Below are positions 28,519 through 38,975 of a stretch of DNA of 64,000 bases, in pieces. The stretch lies in NCBI RefSeq assembly GCF_014489075.1, contig NZ_JACTGR010000002.1, positions 769,540-833,539 of the forward strand. Direction: 5' to 3'. The stretch is from Sphingomonas sp. JC676. Lineage in GTDB: Bacteria; Pseudomonadota; Alphaproteobacteria; Sphingomonadales; Sphingomonadaceae. The position numbers and the translations under genes are program-made. Within the stretch, counting starts at the first letter, position 1; each line of letters starts with the position of its first letter. Below the pieces are notes generated by a model. That model was not told the origin of the DNA. It worked only from the letters and a program-made list of their open reading frames with translations, and did not search any database.

Positions 28519-29472
28519 ATGGCCGTCTACACGCAAGTCTCGGCGGAGGCGCTGAGCGCGTTCCTCGCGCGCTTCAACGTCGGCGAACTGGTCTCGGCCA
28601 AGGGCATCGCCGAGGGGGTCGAGAACTCCAACTATCTCGTCGACACCAGCCTGGCCCGCTTCATCCTGACGCTCTACGAAAAGCGCGTCTCGGCGGACGA
28701 CCTGCCCTATTTCATGGCGCTGCTCGAACATCTGGCGAAGCGCGGCAATCCGGTCCCGCCGGCGATCCCCGACCAGGACGGTCGCCTGATCCACGAACTC
28801 GAGGGCCGCCCCGCCTGCTTGATCGAATTCCTCCCGGGCGTCTCGGTCACCCACCCCACACCCGCCCAGGCCCGCGCCGCGGCGGAGGCGATGGGGCGCA
28901 TGCACGCCAGCCTTGCCGATTTCACGCTCGACCGCCCCAATGCGCTCGGCCCCGACGCCTGGCGCCCGCTGTTCGAGCGCTGCGGCCGCGCGATGGATGC
29001 GATCGAGCCGGGCCTGTACGATCATGTGGACAAGGCTCTGGACAAAGTGTTGGCGGATTGGCCGCGCACCCTCCCCCGCGCCGCGATCCATGCCGATCTC
29101 TTCCCCGACAATGTCCTGATGCTCGGCGACCGCGTCACCGGGCTGATCGACTTCTATTTCGCCTGCACCGAGGTCCGCGCCTACGACCTTGCGGTGATGC
29201 ACGGCGCCTGGGCGTTCGACGGCGCCGGCCGCAACCATGACGCCGAAGTCGGCCAGGCATTGCTCGAAGGCTATATGAGTTTCGGCCTCTCGCCCGAGGA
29301 GCGCGCCGCGCTCCCCATCCTCGCCGAGGGCGCGGCTTTGCGTTTCTTCCTCACCCGCGCCTGGGACTGGCTCAACACGCCGGCCGATGCGCTGGTGACC
29401 CGGAAAGATCCGCTCGCCTATCTGCGCCGCCTCGATTTCTACGCCGAACACGGGGCATTCCTCTTCGCATGA
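28519..29472 (+). CDS. thrB: Homoserine kinase (alphaproteobacterial type)
   Basis: The 317-residue protein has the aminoglycoside-kinase-like fold of alphaproteobacterial Thr[16 protein letters not shown] near the start, [16 protein letters not shown] with the catalytic Asp, and [19 protein letters not shown] with the metal-binding Asp. It phosphorylates homoserine for threonine synthesis. It starts one base after the ispH stop and overlaps rnhA by 4 bp. Confidence 0.95.
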   Translation: MAVYTQVSAEALSAFLARFNVGELVSAKGIAEGVENSNYLVDTSLARFILTLYEKRVSADDLPYFMALLEHLAKRGNPVPPAIPDQDGRLIHELEGRPACLIEFLPGVSVTHPTPAQARAAAEAMGRMHASLADFTLDRPNALGPDAWRPLFERCGRAMDAIEPGLYDHVDKALDKVLADWPRTLPRAAIHADLFPDNVLMLGDRVTGLIDFYFACTEVRAYDLAVMHGAWAFDGAGRNHDAEVGQALLEGYMSFGLSPEERAALPILAEGAALRFFLTRAWDWLNTPADALVTRKDPLAYLRRLDFYAEHGAFLFA

Positions 29473-29909
29473 CCGAACTGCAACATGTCGAGATCGCCAC
29501 CGACGGCGCGTGCAAGGGCAATCCCGGCCGTGGCGGCTGGGGCGTGGTGCTGCGCATGGGCGGCACCGAGAAGGAACTGTCTGGCGGCGAGGCGCACACT
29601 ACCAACAACCGCATGGAGCTGATGGCCGCGATCCAGGGGCTCAACGCCCTCAAGCGCCCCTGCCGCGTCACCCTCTCCACCGACAGCCGCTATGTGATGG
29701 ACGGCCTCACCAAGTGGATCCATGGCTGGCTCAAGAATGGCTGGCGCACCTCGGACAAGAAGCCGGTCAAGAACGCCGATCTCTGGCAGGAGCTGCTCGC
29801 CGCCGCCAAGCCGCACCGCGTCGAATGGGTCTGGGTGAAGGGCCATGCCGGCCACCCCGACAACGAACGCGCCGACAAGCTCGCGAGCGACGCCGCCCTG
29901 GCGATGTAG
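29469..29909 (+). CDS. rnhA: Ribonuclease HI
   Basis: The 146-residue enzyme shows all catalytic acids: [34 protein letters not shown] and [12 protein letters not shown]. It cleaves RNA in RNA-DNA hybrids. Its length is standard. It is the last gene of the forward operon, followed by 165 bp before the convergent dctD. Confidence 0.97.
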   Translation: MTELQHVEIATDGACKGNPGRGGWGVVLRMGGTEKELSGGEAHTTNNRMELMAAIQGLNALKRPCRVTLSTDSRYVMDGLTKWIHGWLKNGWRTSDKKPVKNADLWQELLAAAKPHRVEWVWVKGHAGHPDNERADKLASDAALAM

Positions 29910-30074
29910 GTGATGAAAACCGGGGCATAAGTTGGGCGACGTAGTCGAGCCACGCCACGAGCCCGTCTAGGGGAAGTTCAGCCAAAAAAAATGCCAAGTG
30001 GCCGTTTGCGACCCCGGCCGCTTACAGGTGCGTAGGTAGGAAATCAGAGGAACTAACTGACTTCAGCTGCAAGG

Positions 30075-31442
30075 TCAGTCGAGCGGCATCACAGCTCCTG
30101 AACGGGCCTCCCGAAAGCTCGCCGCGCGGATCCCGTATCGGGCGATCTTGTCGTAGAAGGTCTTGCGCGGCAGGCCGAGCTCGCGAATCGTGCTTTGCAC
30201 ATTGCCCTTGTGTCGTACCAGCGCGTCGCGGATCAGCGCCGCTTCGAAAGCGCCGACCTGCTCCCCCAGCGATCCCTGGATCTCCGGTTTGACCGGTGTC
30301 GCGCCATTGCTGCCCAGCATCGCTTCGAACGCGAAGTTGCGCAGCTCGCGGACATTGCCCGGCCAGTCATAATGGTGGAGCCGGGCATGGATCGCGCCAT
30401 CCAGCGTGATCTGCTCACGGCCCAAAGCCTCGCTCGCCTCGGCGAGGAACGCAGCAAACAGCGACAGGCGATCGTCGCCGCGTTCGCGTACCGGTGGCAC
30501 CCTCAACCTGAGCGTCGCCAGCCGGTAATAGAGATCGGGACGGAAGCCACCTTGCTCGCTGGCGGCGCCAAGGTCGCTCTTCGTCGTCGCGATCACATGG
30601 AGATTGAGTGGAATGGGGCGCTCGGCGCCGATCGGCTGGACTTCGCGCTCCTCCAACACGCGCAGCAGCTTCGCCTGTAGCCCGAGCGGCATCGAATCCA
30701 CCTCGTCGAGCAGCAATGTGCCGCCGTCGGACGCGGCGATCTGGCCGGTACGCGAGAGTCGGGTCTGGGGCACGCTGTCGGCAGCATGGCCGAACAGCTC
30801 GATCTCGGCGGTCGCCTCGGACAGCGCGCCGCAATTGATCGCGATGAAGGGGCGCCCGCGCCGTGGCCCCTCGCGGTGGATCAGCCGTGCGACCAACTCC
30901 TTGCCCGTGCCGGTCTCGCCCTCGACCAGCACGTCGACATCGGCGGCGGCGATGCGGCGGATCGTCTCGCGCAGCATGATCATCGGCGGGCTCTCGCCGA
31001 TCAGCCCGTCTTCATTCTCCAACGTGGCGACCGCGGCGTGCAGCCGCCGGTTCTCGAGTACGAGGCTGCGTCGTTCGAGCGCGCGGCGGATGCTTGCGGC
31101 GAGATGGTCCGCAGCAAAGGGCTTGGTCAGGAAATCGGCGGCACCGTCCTGCAGCGCCTTCACCGCCATCGGCACGTCGCCATGGCCGGTCACCAGGATC
31201 ACCGAGAGATCGGTATCGAGTGTGCGCAGTCGAGCGAGCAGGTCGAGCCCGTCGATGCGGGGCATGCGGATGTCAGAGACGACGACGCCGTCAAAGTCCC
31301 GGTCGATCGCTGCCAACGCGGCTTCGGCATCGGCAAAGGCGGTCACGTCGAATCCCGCGAGCAGCAGCGCCTGGACGGTGGCGGTGCGCAGCATCTCGTC
31401 GTCCTCGACGAACAGCACGCGATTGGAGGAGGCGGCGATCAT
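30075..31442 (-). CDS. DctD-like response regulator lacking the GAFTGA motif
   Basis: The 455-residue NtrC-family protein has a receiver domain (VVSDIRMPRIDG as phosphoacceptor), an AAA+ domain with Walker A GETGTGKELVARL and Walker B GGTLLLDEVDSMP, and a Fis-type HTH (VQSTIRELGLPRKTFYDKI). Where NtrC-type proteins read ELFGHxxGAFTGA, this one reads ELFGHAADSVPQTRLSRTGQ (about residues 215-234). GAFTGA is the sigma-54 contact loop, so sigma-54 activation is doubtful. It is coupled to the kinase by an ATGA overlap and likely controls dctA. Confidence 0.9.
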   Translation of the reverse strand: MIAASSNRVLFVEDDEMLRTATVQALLLAGFDVTAFADAEAALAAIDRDFDGVVVSDIRMPRIDGLDLLARLRTLDTDLSVILVTGHGDVPMAVKALQDGAADFLTKPFAADHLAASIRRALERRSLVLENRRLHAAVATLENEDGLIGESPPMIMLRETIRRIAAADVDVLVEGETGTGKELVARLIHREGPRRGRPFIAINCGALSEATAEIELFGHAADSVPQTRLSRTGQIAASDGGTLLLDEVDSMPLGLQAKLLRVLEEREVQPIGAERPIPLNLHVIATTKSDLGAASEQGGFRPDLYYRLATLRLRVPPVRERGDDRLSLFAAFLAEASEALGREQITLDGAIHARLHHYDWPGNVRELRNFAFEAMLGSNGATPVKPEIQGSLGEQVGAFEAALIRDALVRHKGNVQSTIRELGLPRKTFYDKIARYGIRAASFREARSGAVMPLD

Positions 31443-33208
31443 GCGGCGGGCAGCGTCAGCGTGAAGCGGGTGCCGCCCGCCAGCGGTACGTGCCGAAGAT
31501 CCCCTCCGAACTCGCGCGCGATGTCCCGGGCGATGGCGAGGCCGAGACCCAGCCCGCCCGGCTTCGAGGTGGTGAAGGGCGTGAACAGCGTATCGCCGAT
31601 CGAGGTGTCGATGCCCGGCCCGGTATCCTCGACGCTCAGCTCCACGATATCGTCCAGCGCGCTGGCATCGACAAAGACCTCGCCGCCGGGCTGGTCCGCG
31701 ATCGCATCCAGCGCATTCTGGAGCAGGTTGACCAGGATCTGCTCGATCCGCACCCGATCGCCCCTCAGTGCGAGGCGGCTGACATAGTCAGGCACGCCGA
31801 TGGTGACTCCGCCGCGAGCGCGCTCGCCCATCAGCATCATCACCCCGTCGAGCACCGAGGCGACGGTGGCGTTGCCGCCGGTGCGCGTGCGTTTGCGCGC
31901 GAAGCCGCGCAGCTCCGCGGTGATCCGCCCGATCCGGTCTGCCAGCTCGACGATCCGGGCGAAATTCTGGCGCGCCGTCTCACCCGCACCCCGCTCGATC
32001 AGCGTCGCGCCACTCTCGGCAAAGGTGCGGATCGCCGCGACGGGCTGGTTGATCTCGTGCGCCACGCCTGCGGTCACCTGGCCCAACGTGCCGAGCCGGC
32101 TGGCCTGAGCCAGCTCCTCGCGCGCCTCTCGGTAGCGCCGGTCCGCCTCGGCGCGCTCGTTGGATTCGACGATCAGCTGGGCATTGGCGTCGCGCAGCTC
32201 GGCGGTGCGGCGCTCGACTTCGCGCTCCAGCGCCTCGCGCGCCTCGCGTTGCAGCCGCTGCTTCTCGCCCGAACGAAAGACCAGCACCGCGATCCCGCCC
32301 AGCACGACCAGCGCGCCCAGCCCCATCAGGAGCGCCTGGGTCCGCGCCGCGGCCAGCGGCACGTCGAGCGGGGCGATATGGTAGAGCCGTCCGCCAGCGA
32401 TCGGAGCAGCCTCGGTCGCGACACGGAAGCGCTCGCGCGTGCCGCTCATTTCCGCCGATGGGGCGGACGGCGTGAGCCGGATCGGCGCAGGCATGGGCGC
32501 AGTGCCGCCATATTGGAGCGTGCGCCGGGCTGTGGCGAGCACGGCGGGATCGACGCCGCCGATCGTGTGGAAGCGCCACTCGGGCAGACTGGTCACCAGG
32601 ATCACGCCATTGGCATCGGCGACGAAGCTTGCGCCGGTGGTCCGGCCCCATGCCGATTCGACCGAATCGAACTCGACCTTGACCACCACCACGCCGAGAT
32701 GGCGCGCTCCGCGGTCGACTCGCCGCGCAAGATACAGGCCGGGGCGGCGGCTGACCGTGCCGAGCGCGAAGAGCTCGGCCGAGCCGCCGGCCATCGCGTC
32801 GCGGAAATAGGGGCGGAAGCCGTAATTCTGCCCGACGAAACTCGCCGGCTTCTGCCAGTTGCTTGCCGCCACGGTCACGCCGTCGGGGCCGATCACATAG
32901 ATGTCGGCAGCATCGGTGCGCGCGGCGAGCAGTTCGAGCGTGCGGTTGAGCGCCGCCCGTGCGCCCGTGTCGCCCTCCAGCGCCGCGGAGACGTCGGGAT
33001 ATTCGATCAGCACCAAGGGCAGCAGGCGGAACTTCTGGAGCTCGCTGTTGAGCAGCGCCGAATGCGTGCGCGCCGCCTGCGCCGCCGCCATGTCCGCCGC
33101 GGCATTGGCGCGGGAGCGCGCCCATCGATCGCCCGCCCAGGCGATCAGCGCCACCGCGATCAGCACGATCGCAAGCGTGGCCAGCAGCGGACGGCGGATC
33201 GATTTCAT
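31439..33208 (-). CDS. DctB-like sensor histidine kinase
   Basis: The 589-residue kinase has a transmembrane helix near residues 8-28, a periplasmic dCache-like sensor (IYVIGPDGVTVAASNW, FRPYFRDAMAGGSAE), a second helix near residue 295 (LLMGLGALVVLGGIAVLVF), a coiled linker, and HisKA with GVAHEINQPVAAIRTF. HATPase elements are NLLQNALDAIADQ and DTGPGIDTS. The sensor FRPYFRDA segment is characteristic of DctB, which senses C4-dicarboxylates. ATG 33208 gives a proper membrane start. Confidence 0.92.
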   Translation of the reverse strand: MKSIRRPLLATLAIVLIAVALIAWAGDRWARSRANAAADMAAAQAARTHSALLNSELQKFRLLPLVLIEYPDVSAALEGDTGARAALNRTLELLAARTDAADIYVIGPDGVTVAASNWQKPASFVGQNYGFRPYFRDAMAGGSAELFALGTVSRRPGLYLARRVDRGARHLGVVVVKVEFDSVESAWGRTTGASFVADANGVILVTSLPEWRFHTIGGVDPAVLATARRTLQYGGTAPMPAPIRLTPSAPSAEMSGTRERFRVATEAAPIAGGRLYHIAPLDVPLAAARTQALLMGLGALVVLGGIAVLVFRSGEKQRLQREAREALEREVERRTAELRDANAQLIVESNERAEADRRYREAREELAQASRLGTLGQVTAGVAHEINQPVAAIRTFAESGATLIERGAGETARQNFARIVELADRIGRITAELRGFARKRTRTGGNATVASVLDGVMMLMGERARGGVTIGVPDYVSRLALRGDRVRIEQILVNLLQNALDAIADQPGGEVFVDASALDDIVELSVEDTGPGIDTSIGDTLFTPFTTSKPGGLGLGLAIARDIAREFGGDLRHVPLAGGTRFTLTLPAA

Positions 33209-33210
33209 CT

Positions 33211-33226
33211 GTGTGGATCTTCGCAC
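33211..33226. promoter_or_regulatory. 16-bp palindrome, candidate DctD site 1
   Basis: GTGTGGATCTTCGCAC is an imperfect palindrome immediately upstream of the kinase start. It matches 14 of 16 bases of the reverse complement of site 2, whose centre lies 32 bp away (about three helix turns). Binding could affect both the kinase operon and dctA. Confidence 0.6.
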
Positions 33227-33242
33227 ATCATAGGCGCAACTC

Positions 33243-33258
33243 GTGCGAAAATCCGCAC
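33243..33258. promoter_or_regulatory. 16-bp palindrome, candidate DctD site 2
   Basis: GTGCGAAAATCCGCAC has perfect GTGCG/CGCAC arms around a 6-bp spacer, in the shared upstream region of the dctB-like gene and dctA. It fits a dimeric Fis-type HTH regulator. It lies about 52 bp before a possible start point set by GATAAT at 33291. Confidence 0.65.
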
Positions 33259-33290
33259 ATATATGCAAGCCGTCGTGAGGAGAAAAAATG

Positions 33291-33353
33291 GATAATTGTT
33301 GTATTCCATAGTGTTAGTACGAAACGGCTAGCCTCTGGCGGGAGGGTTCTTGC
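33291..33353 (+). promoter_or_regulatory. Candidate dctA promoters (two alternatives)
   Basis: GATAAT at 33291-33296 is a good -10 hexamer without a good -35, as at an activator-dependent sigma-70 promoter. Alternatively GG at 33340-33341 and TTGC at 33350-33353 have the 10-bp spacing of a sigma-54 promoter, although the -24 element is weak. The missing GAFTGA motif in the regulator favours the first option. Confidence 0.4.
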
Positions 33354-33422
33354 CCATTAGGGTGCACCAACAAGGCCTCGGCACAAGAGGCTTGGCGTAA
33401 CCCCACGCCGTCGAGAGGATGA

Positions 33423-34784
33423 ATGGCCCACCCGATCGTCAATACCGCTGCGCCCACCGGGACCCGCACGCCGATTTATGCGCATCTCTATGCGCAGGTG
33501 CTGTTCGCGATTCTCTGCGGCGCGCTGCTCGGGCATTTCTATCCCGCCTGGGGCGAAGCGCTGAAGCCGCTCGGCGACGGCTTCATCAAGCTGGTCAAGA
33601 TGGTCATCGCCCCGGTGATCTTCCTCACCGTGGTCACCGGCATCGCCGGCATGCGCGAGCTCGCCGCGGTCGGCCGCGTGGCGGCCAAGGCGTTCGGCTA
33701 TTTCCTCGCGGTCTCGACGTTGGCGCTGCTCGTGGGTCTCGCGGTCGCCAATATCGTCCAGCCGGGTGCGGGGATGAACGTCGATCCCGCGACGCTCAAC
33801 GCCAACGCGGTCGCCGACTATGCCCACCAGGCGCATGAGACGACGATCACCGGCTTCCTGATGGCGATCATCCCCACGACGATGGTCTCCGCGCTCACCG
33901 ACGGCTCGATTCTCCAGACCTTGTTCGTCGCGATCCTCTTCGGCATCGCATTGAGCCTGATTGGCGAGCCCGCGCGGCCGGTGCTCGATTTTGCCGAGCG
34001 CCTGATGCTCGTCGTGTTCCGCCTGGTCGGCATCCTGATGCGCGCCGCGCCGGTCGGCGCGTTCGGCGCGATCGCCTTCACCGTCGGGAAGTATGGCGCG
34101 GGCAGCCTGGTGAGCCTGGGCGGGCTGGTCGCAACCTTCTACCTCACCTCTTTGCTGTTCGTACTGATCGTGCTGGGCATCATCGCCAGGCTGCACGGCT
34201 TCTCGATCCTGCGGTTGCTCAACTATCTGAAGGCCGAGCTGCTGCTGGTGCTCGGCACCTCTTCGTCCGAAGCCGCTTTGCCCAGCCTGATCGCCAAGCT
34301 CGAGCGCGCCGGCTGCGACAAGGGCGTGGTCGGGCTGGTCGTGCCGACCGGCTATTCGTTCAACCTCGACGGCACCAACATCTACATGACGCTGGCGGCT
34401 TTGTTCATCGCCCAGGCCTGCGGCATCCATCTGAGCTGGGGCGAGCAGTTTGCCTTGCTCGGCGTGGCGATGCTCAGCTCAAAGGGCGCCGCGGGCGTCA
34501 CCGGCGCGGGCTTCATCACGCTCGCCGCAACGCTGTCGATCGTGCCCTCGGTGCCGGTCGCCGGCATGGCGCTGATCCTCGGCGTCGACCGCTTCATGAG
34601 CGAGTGCCGCAGCCTCACCAATTTCATCGGCAACGCCGTCGCCGCGATCGTGGTCGCGCGGTGGGAGAACAAGCTCGACCGCGCCCAGCTGGCGCAGGTG
34701 CTCGCGCACCCCGGGGCGAACGATGACGCCATCAACGAAGACGATGCCCACGCTACGATGGGCCTACAGGGAGAGAGAATATGA
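33423..34784 (+). CDS. dctA: C4-dicarboxylate:cation symporter
   Basis: The 453-residue protein is a DAACS/SLC1-type carrier. Typical motifs are [20 protein letters not shown] near residue 55, [17 protein letters not shown] at the first re-entrant loop, and [20 protein letters not shown]. It imports succinate, fumarate or malate with cations across the inner membrane. The divergent dctBD-like pair supports this substrate class. Its stop overlaps the start of a TonB-dependent receptor, so the two are translated together. Confidence 0.95.
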   Translation: MAHPIVNTAAPTGTRTPIYAHLYAQVLFAILCGALLGHFYPAWGEALKPLGDGFIKLVKMVIAPVIFLTVVTGIAGMRELAAVGRVAAKAFGYFLAVSTLALLVGLAVANIVQPGAGMNVDPATLNANAVADYAHQAHETTITGFLMAIIPTTMVSALTDGSILQTLFVAILFGIALSLIGEPARPVLDFAERLMLVVFRLVGILMRAAPVGAFGAIAFTVGKYGAGSLVSLGGLVATFYLTSLLFVLIVLGIIARLHGFSILRLLNYLKAELLLVLGTSSSEAALPSLIAKLERAGCDKGVVGLVVPTGYSFNLDGTNIYMTLAALFIAQACGIHLSWGEQFALLGVAMLSSKGAAGVTGAGFITLAATLSIVPSVPVAGMALILGVDRFMSECRSLTNFIGNAVAAIVVARWENKLDRAQLAQVLAHPGANDDAINEDDAHATMGLQGERI

Positions 34785-37700
34785 GGGGTCTGATCCATCC
34801 GGCGCTAGCCGCCACCACCGCCATCGCCGTTATCGGCTGGGCGACCTGCGCGCATGCGCAGGAAACGCCGCCGCCCGCGCCGGAAGCCGCCGAGGCGCAG
34901 GCTGATACCGACGGCCCCGCCTCCAAGCCGGAGCAGGACATCGTCGTGGTCGGCTCGCAGATCCGCGGCGCCAAGGTGAACACCGCGCTTCCCGTCACCG
35001 TGATCGATTCCACCCAGATCGACGCGACCGGCGCCTCCTCGGGCGACGATCTGATCCGTTCGATCCCGCAGGCGGGCGACATCACCTTCAACGAATCCAA
35101 TAACCCGCAAACGAGCAACGCCGCGCGCGGCGACGTCAATTCGATCAACCTGCGCAATCTGGGCGTCGGCAACACGCTGGTGCTCCTGAACGGCCGCCGT
35201 CTCGTCCAGCATCCGACCAGCCAGGCCGGCGACGGCAACGTGCCGGTGCTCGGCTATAACTCGAACGCGCTCCCGGTCGCCGGCATTGAGCGGCTGGAGA
35301 TCCTGCGCGACGGCGCCGCTGCCATCTACGGCGCGGACGCGGTGGCGGGCGTGGTCAACACCGTCACCAAGTCGAACTTCAACGGCGGCACGATCGACCT
35401 GCGCTATGGGGGTGCCGAGGGCACGCATCGTCGCGAGTTCGAGGCGACCGGGATGGTCGGCACCGATTTCGCCGGTGGGCGCGGCAACGTGTCGCTGTAT
35501 CTCGACTACACGCACCGCACCGCGCAGCTCGCCGAGGATGAGCCCTATACCGCGAGCGACAATCTGCTCGATTTCTTCGCGAACAATCCCGATTTCGCCG
35601 GCAACCTCACCGCCGACGGCCGCGCCACCCAGTCGCCCTGGGCGAACCTGGCTGTGGTCGGCGGGCCGGGCACGATCCGCATGTCGCCGGGCAACCGCGC
35701 ACTCACCTCGTCGGCCGGCGCGTTCCACACGCAATCGAGCGCCAATCCGGGCTGCCTCATTACGGTCAACGCCGATACCTGCCTGGGCAGTGGCACCCGC
35801 GCGACCGCGACGACGCTGCGCTCCGAGCGCTTCGACACGCGGCCCGGCACCTCGGTCACGCCGTCGATCGACCGCTACAACAGCTTCCTGACCGCGCATT
35901 ACGACGTGTCGGACAGCGTCACGCTCTATACCGAGCTAGGCTATTACCGCGCCAACACCACGCGCATCCAGCCGCCGACGATCAACCTCAACGCGATCGT
36001 CATTCCGGCCTCCAATTACTGGAACCCGTTCGGCGCGGCCACGCTGCCCAACGGCCAGCCCAATCCGAACCGCGTCCCGGGCCTCACCAACGTGCCAGCC
36101 GCCGGCCTGCCGGTGCGTCTCACCACCTATCGCTTCGTCGATGCGGGCATGCAGACGGTGGATACCGAAAACTGGCAGACGCGCTTCCTGGGCGGTGCCA
36201 AGGGCCGCCTCGGCACCTTCGATTTCGACACCGCGATCCTCTATTCGGAAGCGCAGGCGACCGACACGTCGAATGCGATCGATATGACCAAGCTCCAGGC
36301 GAGCCTCGCGCTGTCGACGCCCGATGCCTATAACCCGTTCAGCGGCGGCTGCGCGGCGACGCCCAGCCTCGGCGATTGCCAGCCCTCGTCTCAGACGGCG
36401 ATCGACGCGATCAGCTTCGACCTGAAGCGCCGCTCGAAGACCACGCTGGCGCTGGCCGATTTCAAGCTGTCGCGGCCCGATCTGCTCCAGCTTCCCGGCG
36501 GCCATCTCGGCATCGCATTTGGCGTCGAAGGGCGTCGCGAGACGCAGCAGGACGTTCGCGATCCCAACGTCAACGGCACGAACACCTTTGTCGATGCGGT
36601 GACCGGCGAGACCAATCTGTCGAATACCGCTGCCGTCAGCCCGACGCCGAGCACCAAGGGCAAGCGCACGGTCTTCTCTGCATTCGGCGAGCTCGCCGTG
36701 CCGGTGATCTCGCCGGAGATGGACATTCCGCTGATCCGCCGCATCGATCTCCAGCTCGCCGCCCGCTACGAGCATTACAGCGACTTCGGCAGCGTCTTCA
36801 AACCCAAGATCGCCGGCGCCTGGGATCTGATCGACGGCATCCGTCTGCGCGGTTCCTATTCGAAGGGCTTCCGCGCGCCGAACCTAGAACAGACCAAGAC
36901 CGTCCAGTACTCGCGCCTCGGCTCGAACACCGATTATTATCGCTGCGAGGCCGATCTGCGCGCCAATCGCATCGCCAATTTCGGCGCGTGCGGCCGCGGC
37001 ATCAGCTATTCGATCTTCGTCTCGGGCAATCCCGATCTGAAGCCGGAGGACAGCACCAACTGGACCGCGGGCGTCGTGCTTGAACCCAAGTTCATCAACG
37101 GCAAAGCCGGCCACCTGACGCTCACCGCCGATTTCTGGTCGATCAAGCAGGTCGGCATTGTCGGCCAGTTCGGGCCGCAGAACGCGCTGGTGCTCGACTA
37201 TCTCCTGCGCCTGCAGGGATCGAGCAACCCGAACGTCGTCCGCGCCGCGCCCACCGCCGACGATACGCCGATCTTCGCCGGCACCGGCCTTCCCGCCGCC
37301 GGCGCGGTCACCCAGATCAACGACCAATTCACCAACCTGCTGCCACAGACGGTGCAGGGCCTCGACCTGGCGCTGCTCTACAATGTCCGCACCGGCATCG
37401 GCAGGTTCGACCTGGCGCTCAACGCCGCGCGCCTGACCAAGTTCAGCCGCGACACGCCACCGGCGGTGCAGGCGCTGTTCGACGCGCGCGCGGCCGGGCA
37501 GATCAACGCCGCCACGCCGCTCACCGACGCGAGCGACCTGATCGAGCAGCGCGGCAAGCCCAAATGGCGCCTCACCGGCTCGCTCACCTGGAGCAGCGGC
37601 CCGGTCCAGATCGGCGGCTTCGTCAATTATGTCGGGACCGTCTACGACACCAACTTCCTCGATGCGAACGGCGATCCGTATCCCGTGGACGGTCAGGCCA

Positions 37701-37879
37701 CGGTCAACCTCTACGCGCAATATCGCTTCAAGGACGGTTGGCTCAAGGACACGCGCTTCCGCATCGGCGCGCGCAACATATTCGACACCCAGCCGCCGGT
37801 GGTGTCGGACGGTTATCTGGGGTCGCTCTACGTCCCCTATGGCCGCTACTGGTACGGCAGCATCAGCAAGCGTTTCTAA
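34781..37879 (+). CDS. TonB-dependent receptor coupled to dctA
   Basis: The 1032-residue receptor has a signal peptide (ending CAHAQE), a TonB-box-like [11 protein letters not shown], a plug domain ([40 protein letters not shown]) and a long beta-barrel with the terminal [12 protein letters not shown]. The plug form is the sphingomonad/Caulobacter type. Overlap with dctA and the downstream hydrolase suggest it brings in a bulky dicarboxylate or its ester. The true ligand is unknown; no CAZymes or iron genes are adjacent. Confidence 0.92.
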   Translation: MRGLIHPALAATTAIAVIGWATCAHAQETPPPAPEAAEAQADTDGPASKPEQDIVVVGSQIRGAKVNTALPVTVIDSTQIDATGASSGDDLIRSIPQAGDITFNESNNPQTSNAARGDVNSINLRNLGVGNTLVLLNGRRLVQHPTSQAGDGNVPVLGYNSNALPVAGIERLEILRDGAAAIYGADAVAGVVNTVTKSNFNGGTIDLRYGGAEGTHRREFEATGMVGTDFAGGRGNVSLYLDYTHRTAQLAEDEPYTASDNLLDFFANNPDFAGNLTADGRATQSPWANLAVVGGPGTIRMSPGNRALTSSAGAFHTQSSANPGCLITVNADTCLGSGTRATATTLRSERFDTRPGTSVTPSIDRYNSFLTAHYDVSDSVTLYTELGYYRANTTRIQPPTINLNAIVIPASNYWNPFGAATLPNGQPNPNRVPGLTNVPAAGLPVRLTTYRFVDAGMQTVDTENWQTRFLGGAKGRLGTFDFDTAILYSEAQATDTSNAIDMTKLQASLALSTPDAYNPFSGGCAATPSLGDCQPSSQTAIDAISFDLKRRSKTTLALADFKLSRPDLLQLPGGHLGIAFGVEGRRETQQDVRDPNVNGTNTFVDAVTGETNLSNTAAVSPTPSTKGKRTVFSAFGELAVPVISPEMDIPLIRRIDLQLAARYEHYSDFGSVFKPKIAGAWDLIDGIRLRGSYSKGFRAPNLEQTKTVQYSRLGSNTDYYRCEADLRANRIANFGACGRGISYSIFVSGNPDLKPEDSTNWTAGVVLEPKFINGKAGHLTLTADFWSIKQVGIVGQFGPQNALVLDYLLRLQGSSNPNVVRAAPTADDTPIFAGTGLPAAGAVTQINDQFTNLLPQTVQGLDLALLYNVRTGIGRFDLALNAARLTKFSRDTPPAVQALFDARAAGQINAATPLTDASDLIEQRGKPKWRLTGSLTWSSGPVQIGGFVNYVGTVYDTNFLDANGDPYPVDGQATVNLYAQYRFKDGWLKDTRFRIGARNIFDTQPPVVSDGYLGSLYVPYGRYWYGSISKRF

Positions 37880-37890
37880 GAGGTATGCGT

Positions 37891-38778
37891 ATGAAGGCTT
37901 TGCTTCTCGCCCTGTTCGCCCTGGTGCCGGCCCCTGCGCTGGCCCAGGCGGCCGCTCCGCCTCAGAAGACAATCCTGTTCGTCGGCAACAGTTTCACCCA
38001 GGGCGCGCATTCGGCGGTGAAGCGCTACCGCGCCGATGCCGTCACCGATCTGAACGGCGACGGCTATGGCGGCGTGCCGGCTTTGTTCAAGACCTTCACC
38101 GAGGAAGCGGGGCTAAGCTGGAAGGTCAGCCTGGAGACTCAGGGCGGCAAGCCGCTCGCCTTCCATTATGAGGAGCGCCGCGCGAAGCTGGGCGGCGCCT
38201 ATGACGTGGTGATCCTCCAGGAGCTGAGCGAGCTCAACCGCCAGCGGCCGGGCGACGCCACCGACTATCTCAAATATGCGCCGCTGCTCGCGGCGATGGC
38301 GACTCAGGCCAATCCCAAGGCCGAAGTGCTGCTGATGTCGACCTGGTCGCGCGCCGACAAGGTCTATCAGCCGGGCAGTCCCTGGTCGGGCAAGCCAATC
38401 GATACGATGGCGAACGATCTCCGCTTCGCCGCCGAGCGTGTCAGGAAAGCCTCGCCGGACATCGACGGGATCCTGCCCGTCGGCCAGGCCTGGGACCGCG
38501 CCTTCGCCGCCGGTGTTGCGGATCCCAATCCGTATGACGGCATCGCCTTTGGTCAGGTCGATCTGTGGACCTACGACCATTACCACGCGAGCATCTGGGG
38601 CTATTATCTCGAGGCGTTGATCGTGTTCGGGCAGGTCACGGGGGTGGATCCCCGAACGCTCGGACCCGACGAGCGCGCGGCGGACGATCTGGGCATTTCG
38701 AAGGAACAGGCCGCGTCGCTTCAGCGAATCGCATCGGAACAACTCGCGGTCGAGCGCGCATCCGCGGTCGCACGATAG
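37891..38778 (+). CDS. Secreted SGNH-type hydrolase-like protein
   Basis: The 295-residue protein has a clean signal peptide (MKALLLALFALVPAPALAQ). ILFVGNSFTQGAHSAV follows, resembling block I (GNS) of SGNH/GDSL esterases of the DUF4886 type, and YDVVILQELSEL resembles a later block. A DxxH-like C-terminal element may be DLWTYDHYHASIWG. ATG 37891 was chosen because AAGAGG ends seven bases upstream, while ATG 37885 would be only one base away. It probably removes ester groups in the periplasm. Confidence 0.72.
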   Translation: MKALLLALFALVPAPALAQAAAPPQKTILFVGNSFTQGAHSAVKRYRADAVTDLNGDGYGGVPALFKTFTEEAGLSWKVSLETQGGKPLAFHYEERRAKLGGAYDVVILQELSELNRQRPGDATDYLKYAPLLAAMATQANPKAEVLLMSTWSRADKVYQPGSPWSGKPIDTMANDLRFAAERVRKASPDIDGILPVGQAWDRAFAAGVADPNPYDGIAFGQVDLWTYDHYHASIWGYYLEALIVFGQVTGVDPRTLGPDERAADDLGISKEQAASLQRIASEQLAVERASAVAR

Positions 38779-38975
38779 CTGCACTGGCGGTCTCTATGTC
38801 CGCTTGAATGGCGGGTTTCAGGGGCACTAGAGTTCGGATCGATCGGCTCAGCCAATCGTCGGCTATAGCTTGACCGATCGCGCCGCGAGCGGCACTATCC
38901 GTCGCATGGGGTCTGCGATCTCCCCATGAGGCGACAGGCTGAAGTATCGCGTCCCAACCCACTTGAGGACGCGTC

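Noticed and set aside
31094..33295. Plus-strand open frame of over 700 codons opposite the sensor kinase
   Set aside because: Antisense of a well-supported kinase with all motifs; translation is Arg/Ala/Gln rich with no family features.
33336..33353. TGGC at 33336 as the -24 element of a sigma-54 promoter for dctA
   Set aside because: Spacing from this GG to the TTGC is 13 bp instead of 10; only the weaker GG at 33340 has correct spacing, and the regulator lacks GAFTGA.
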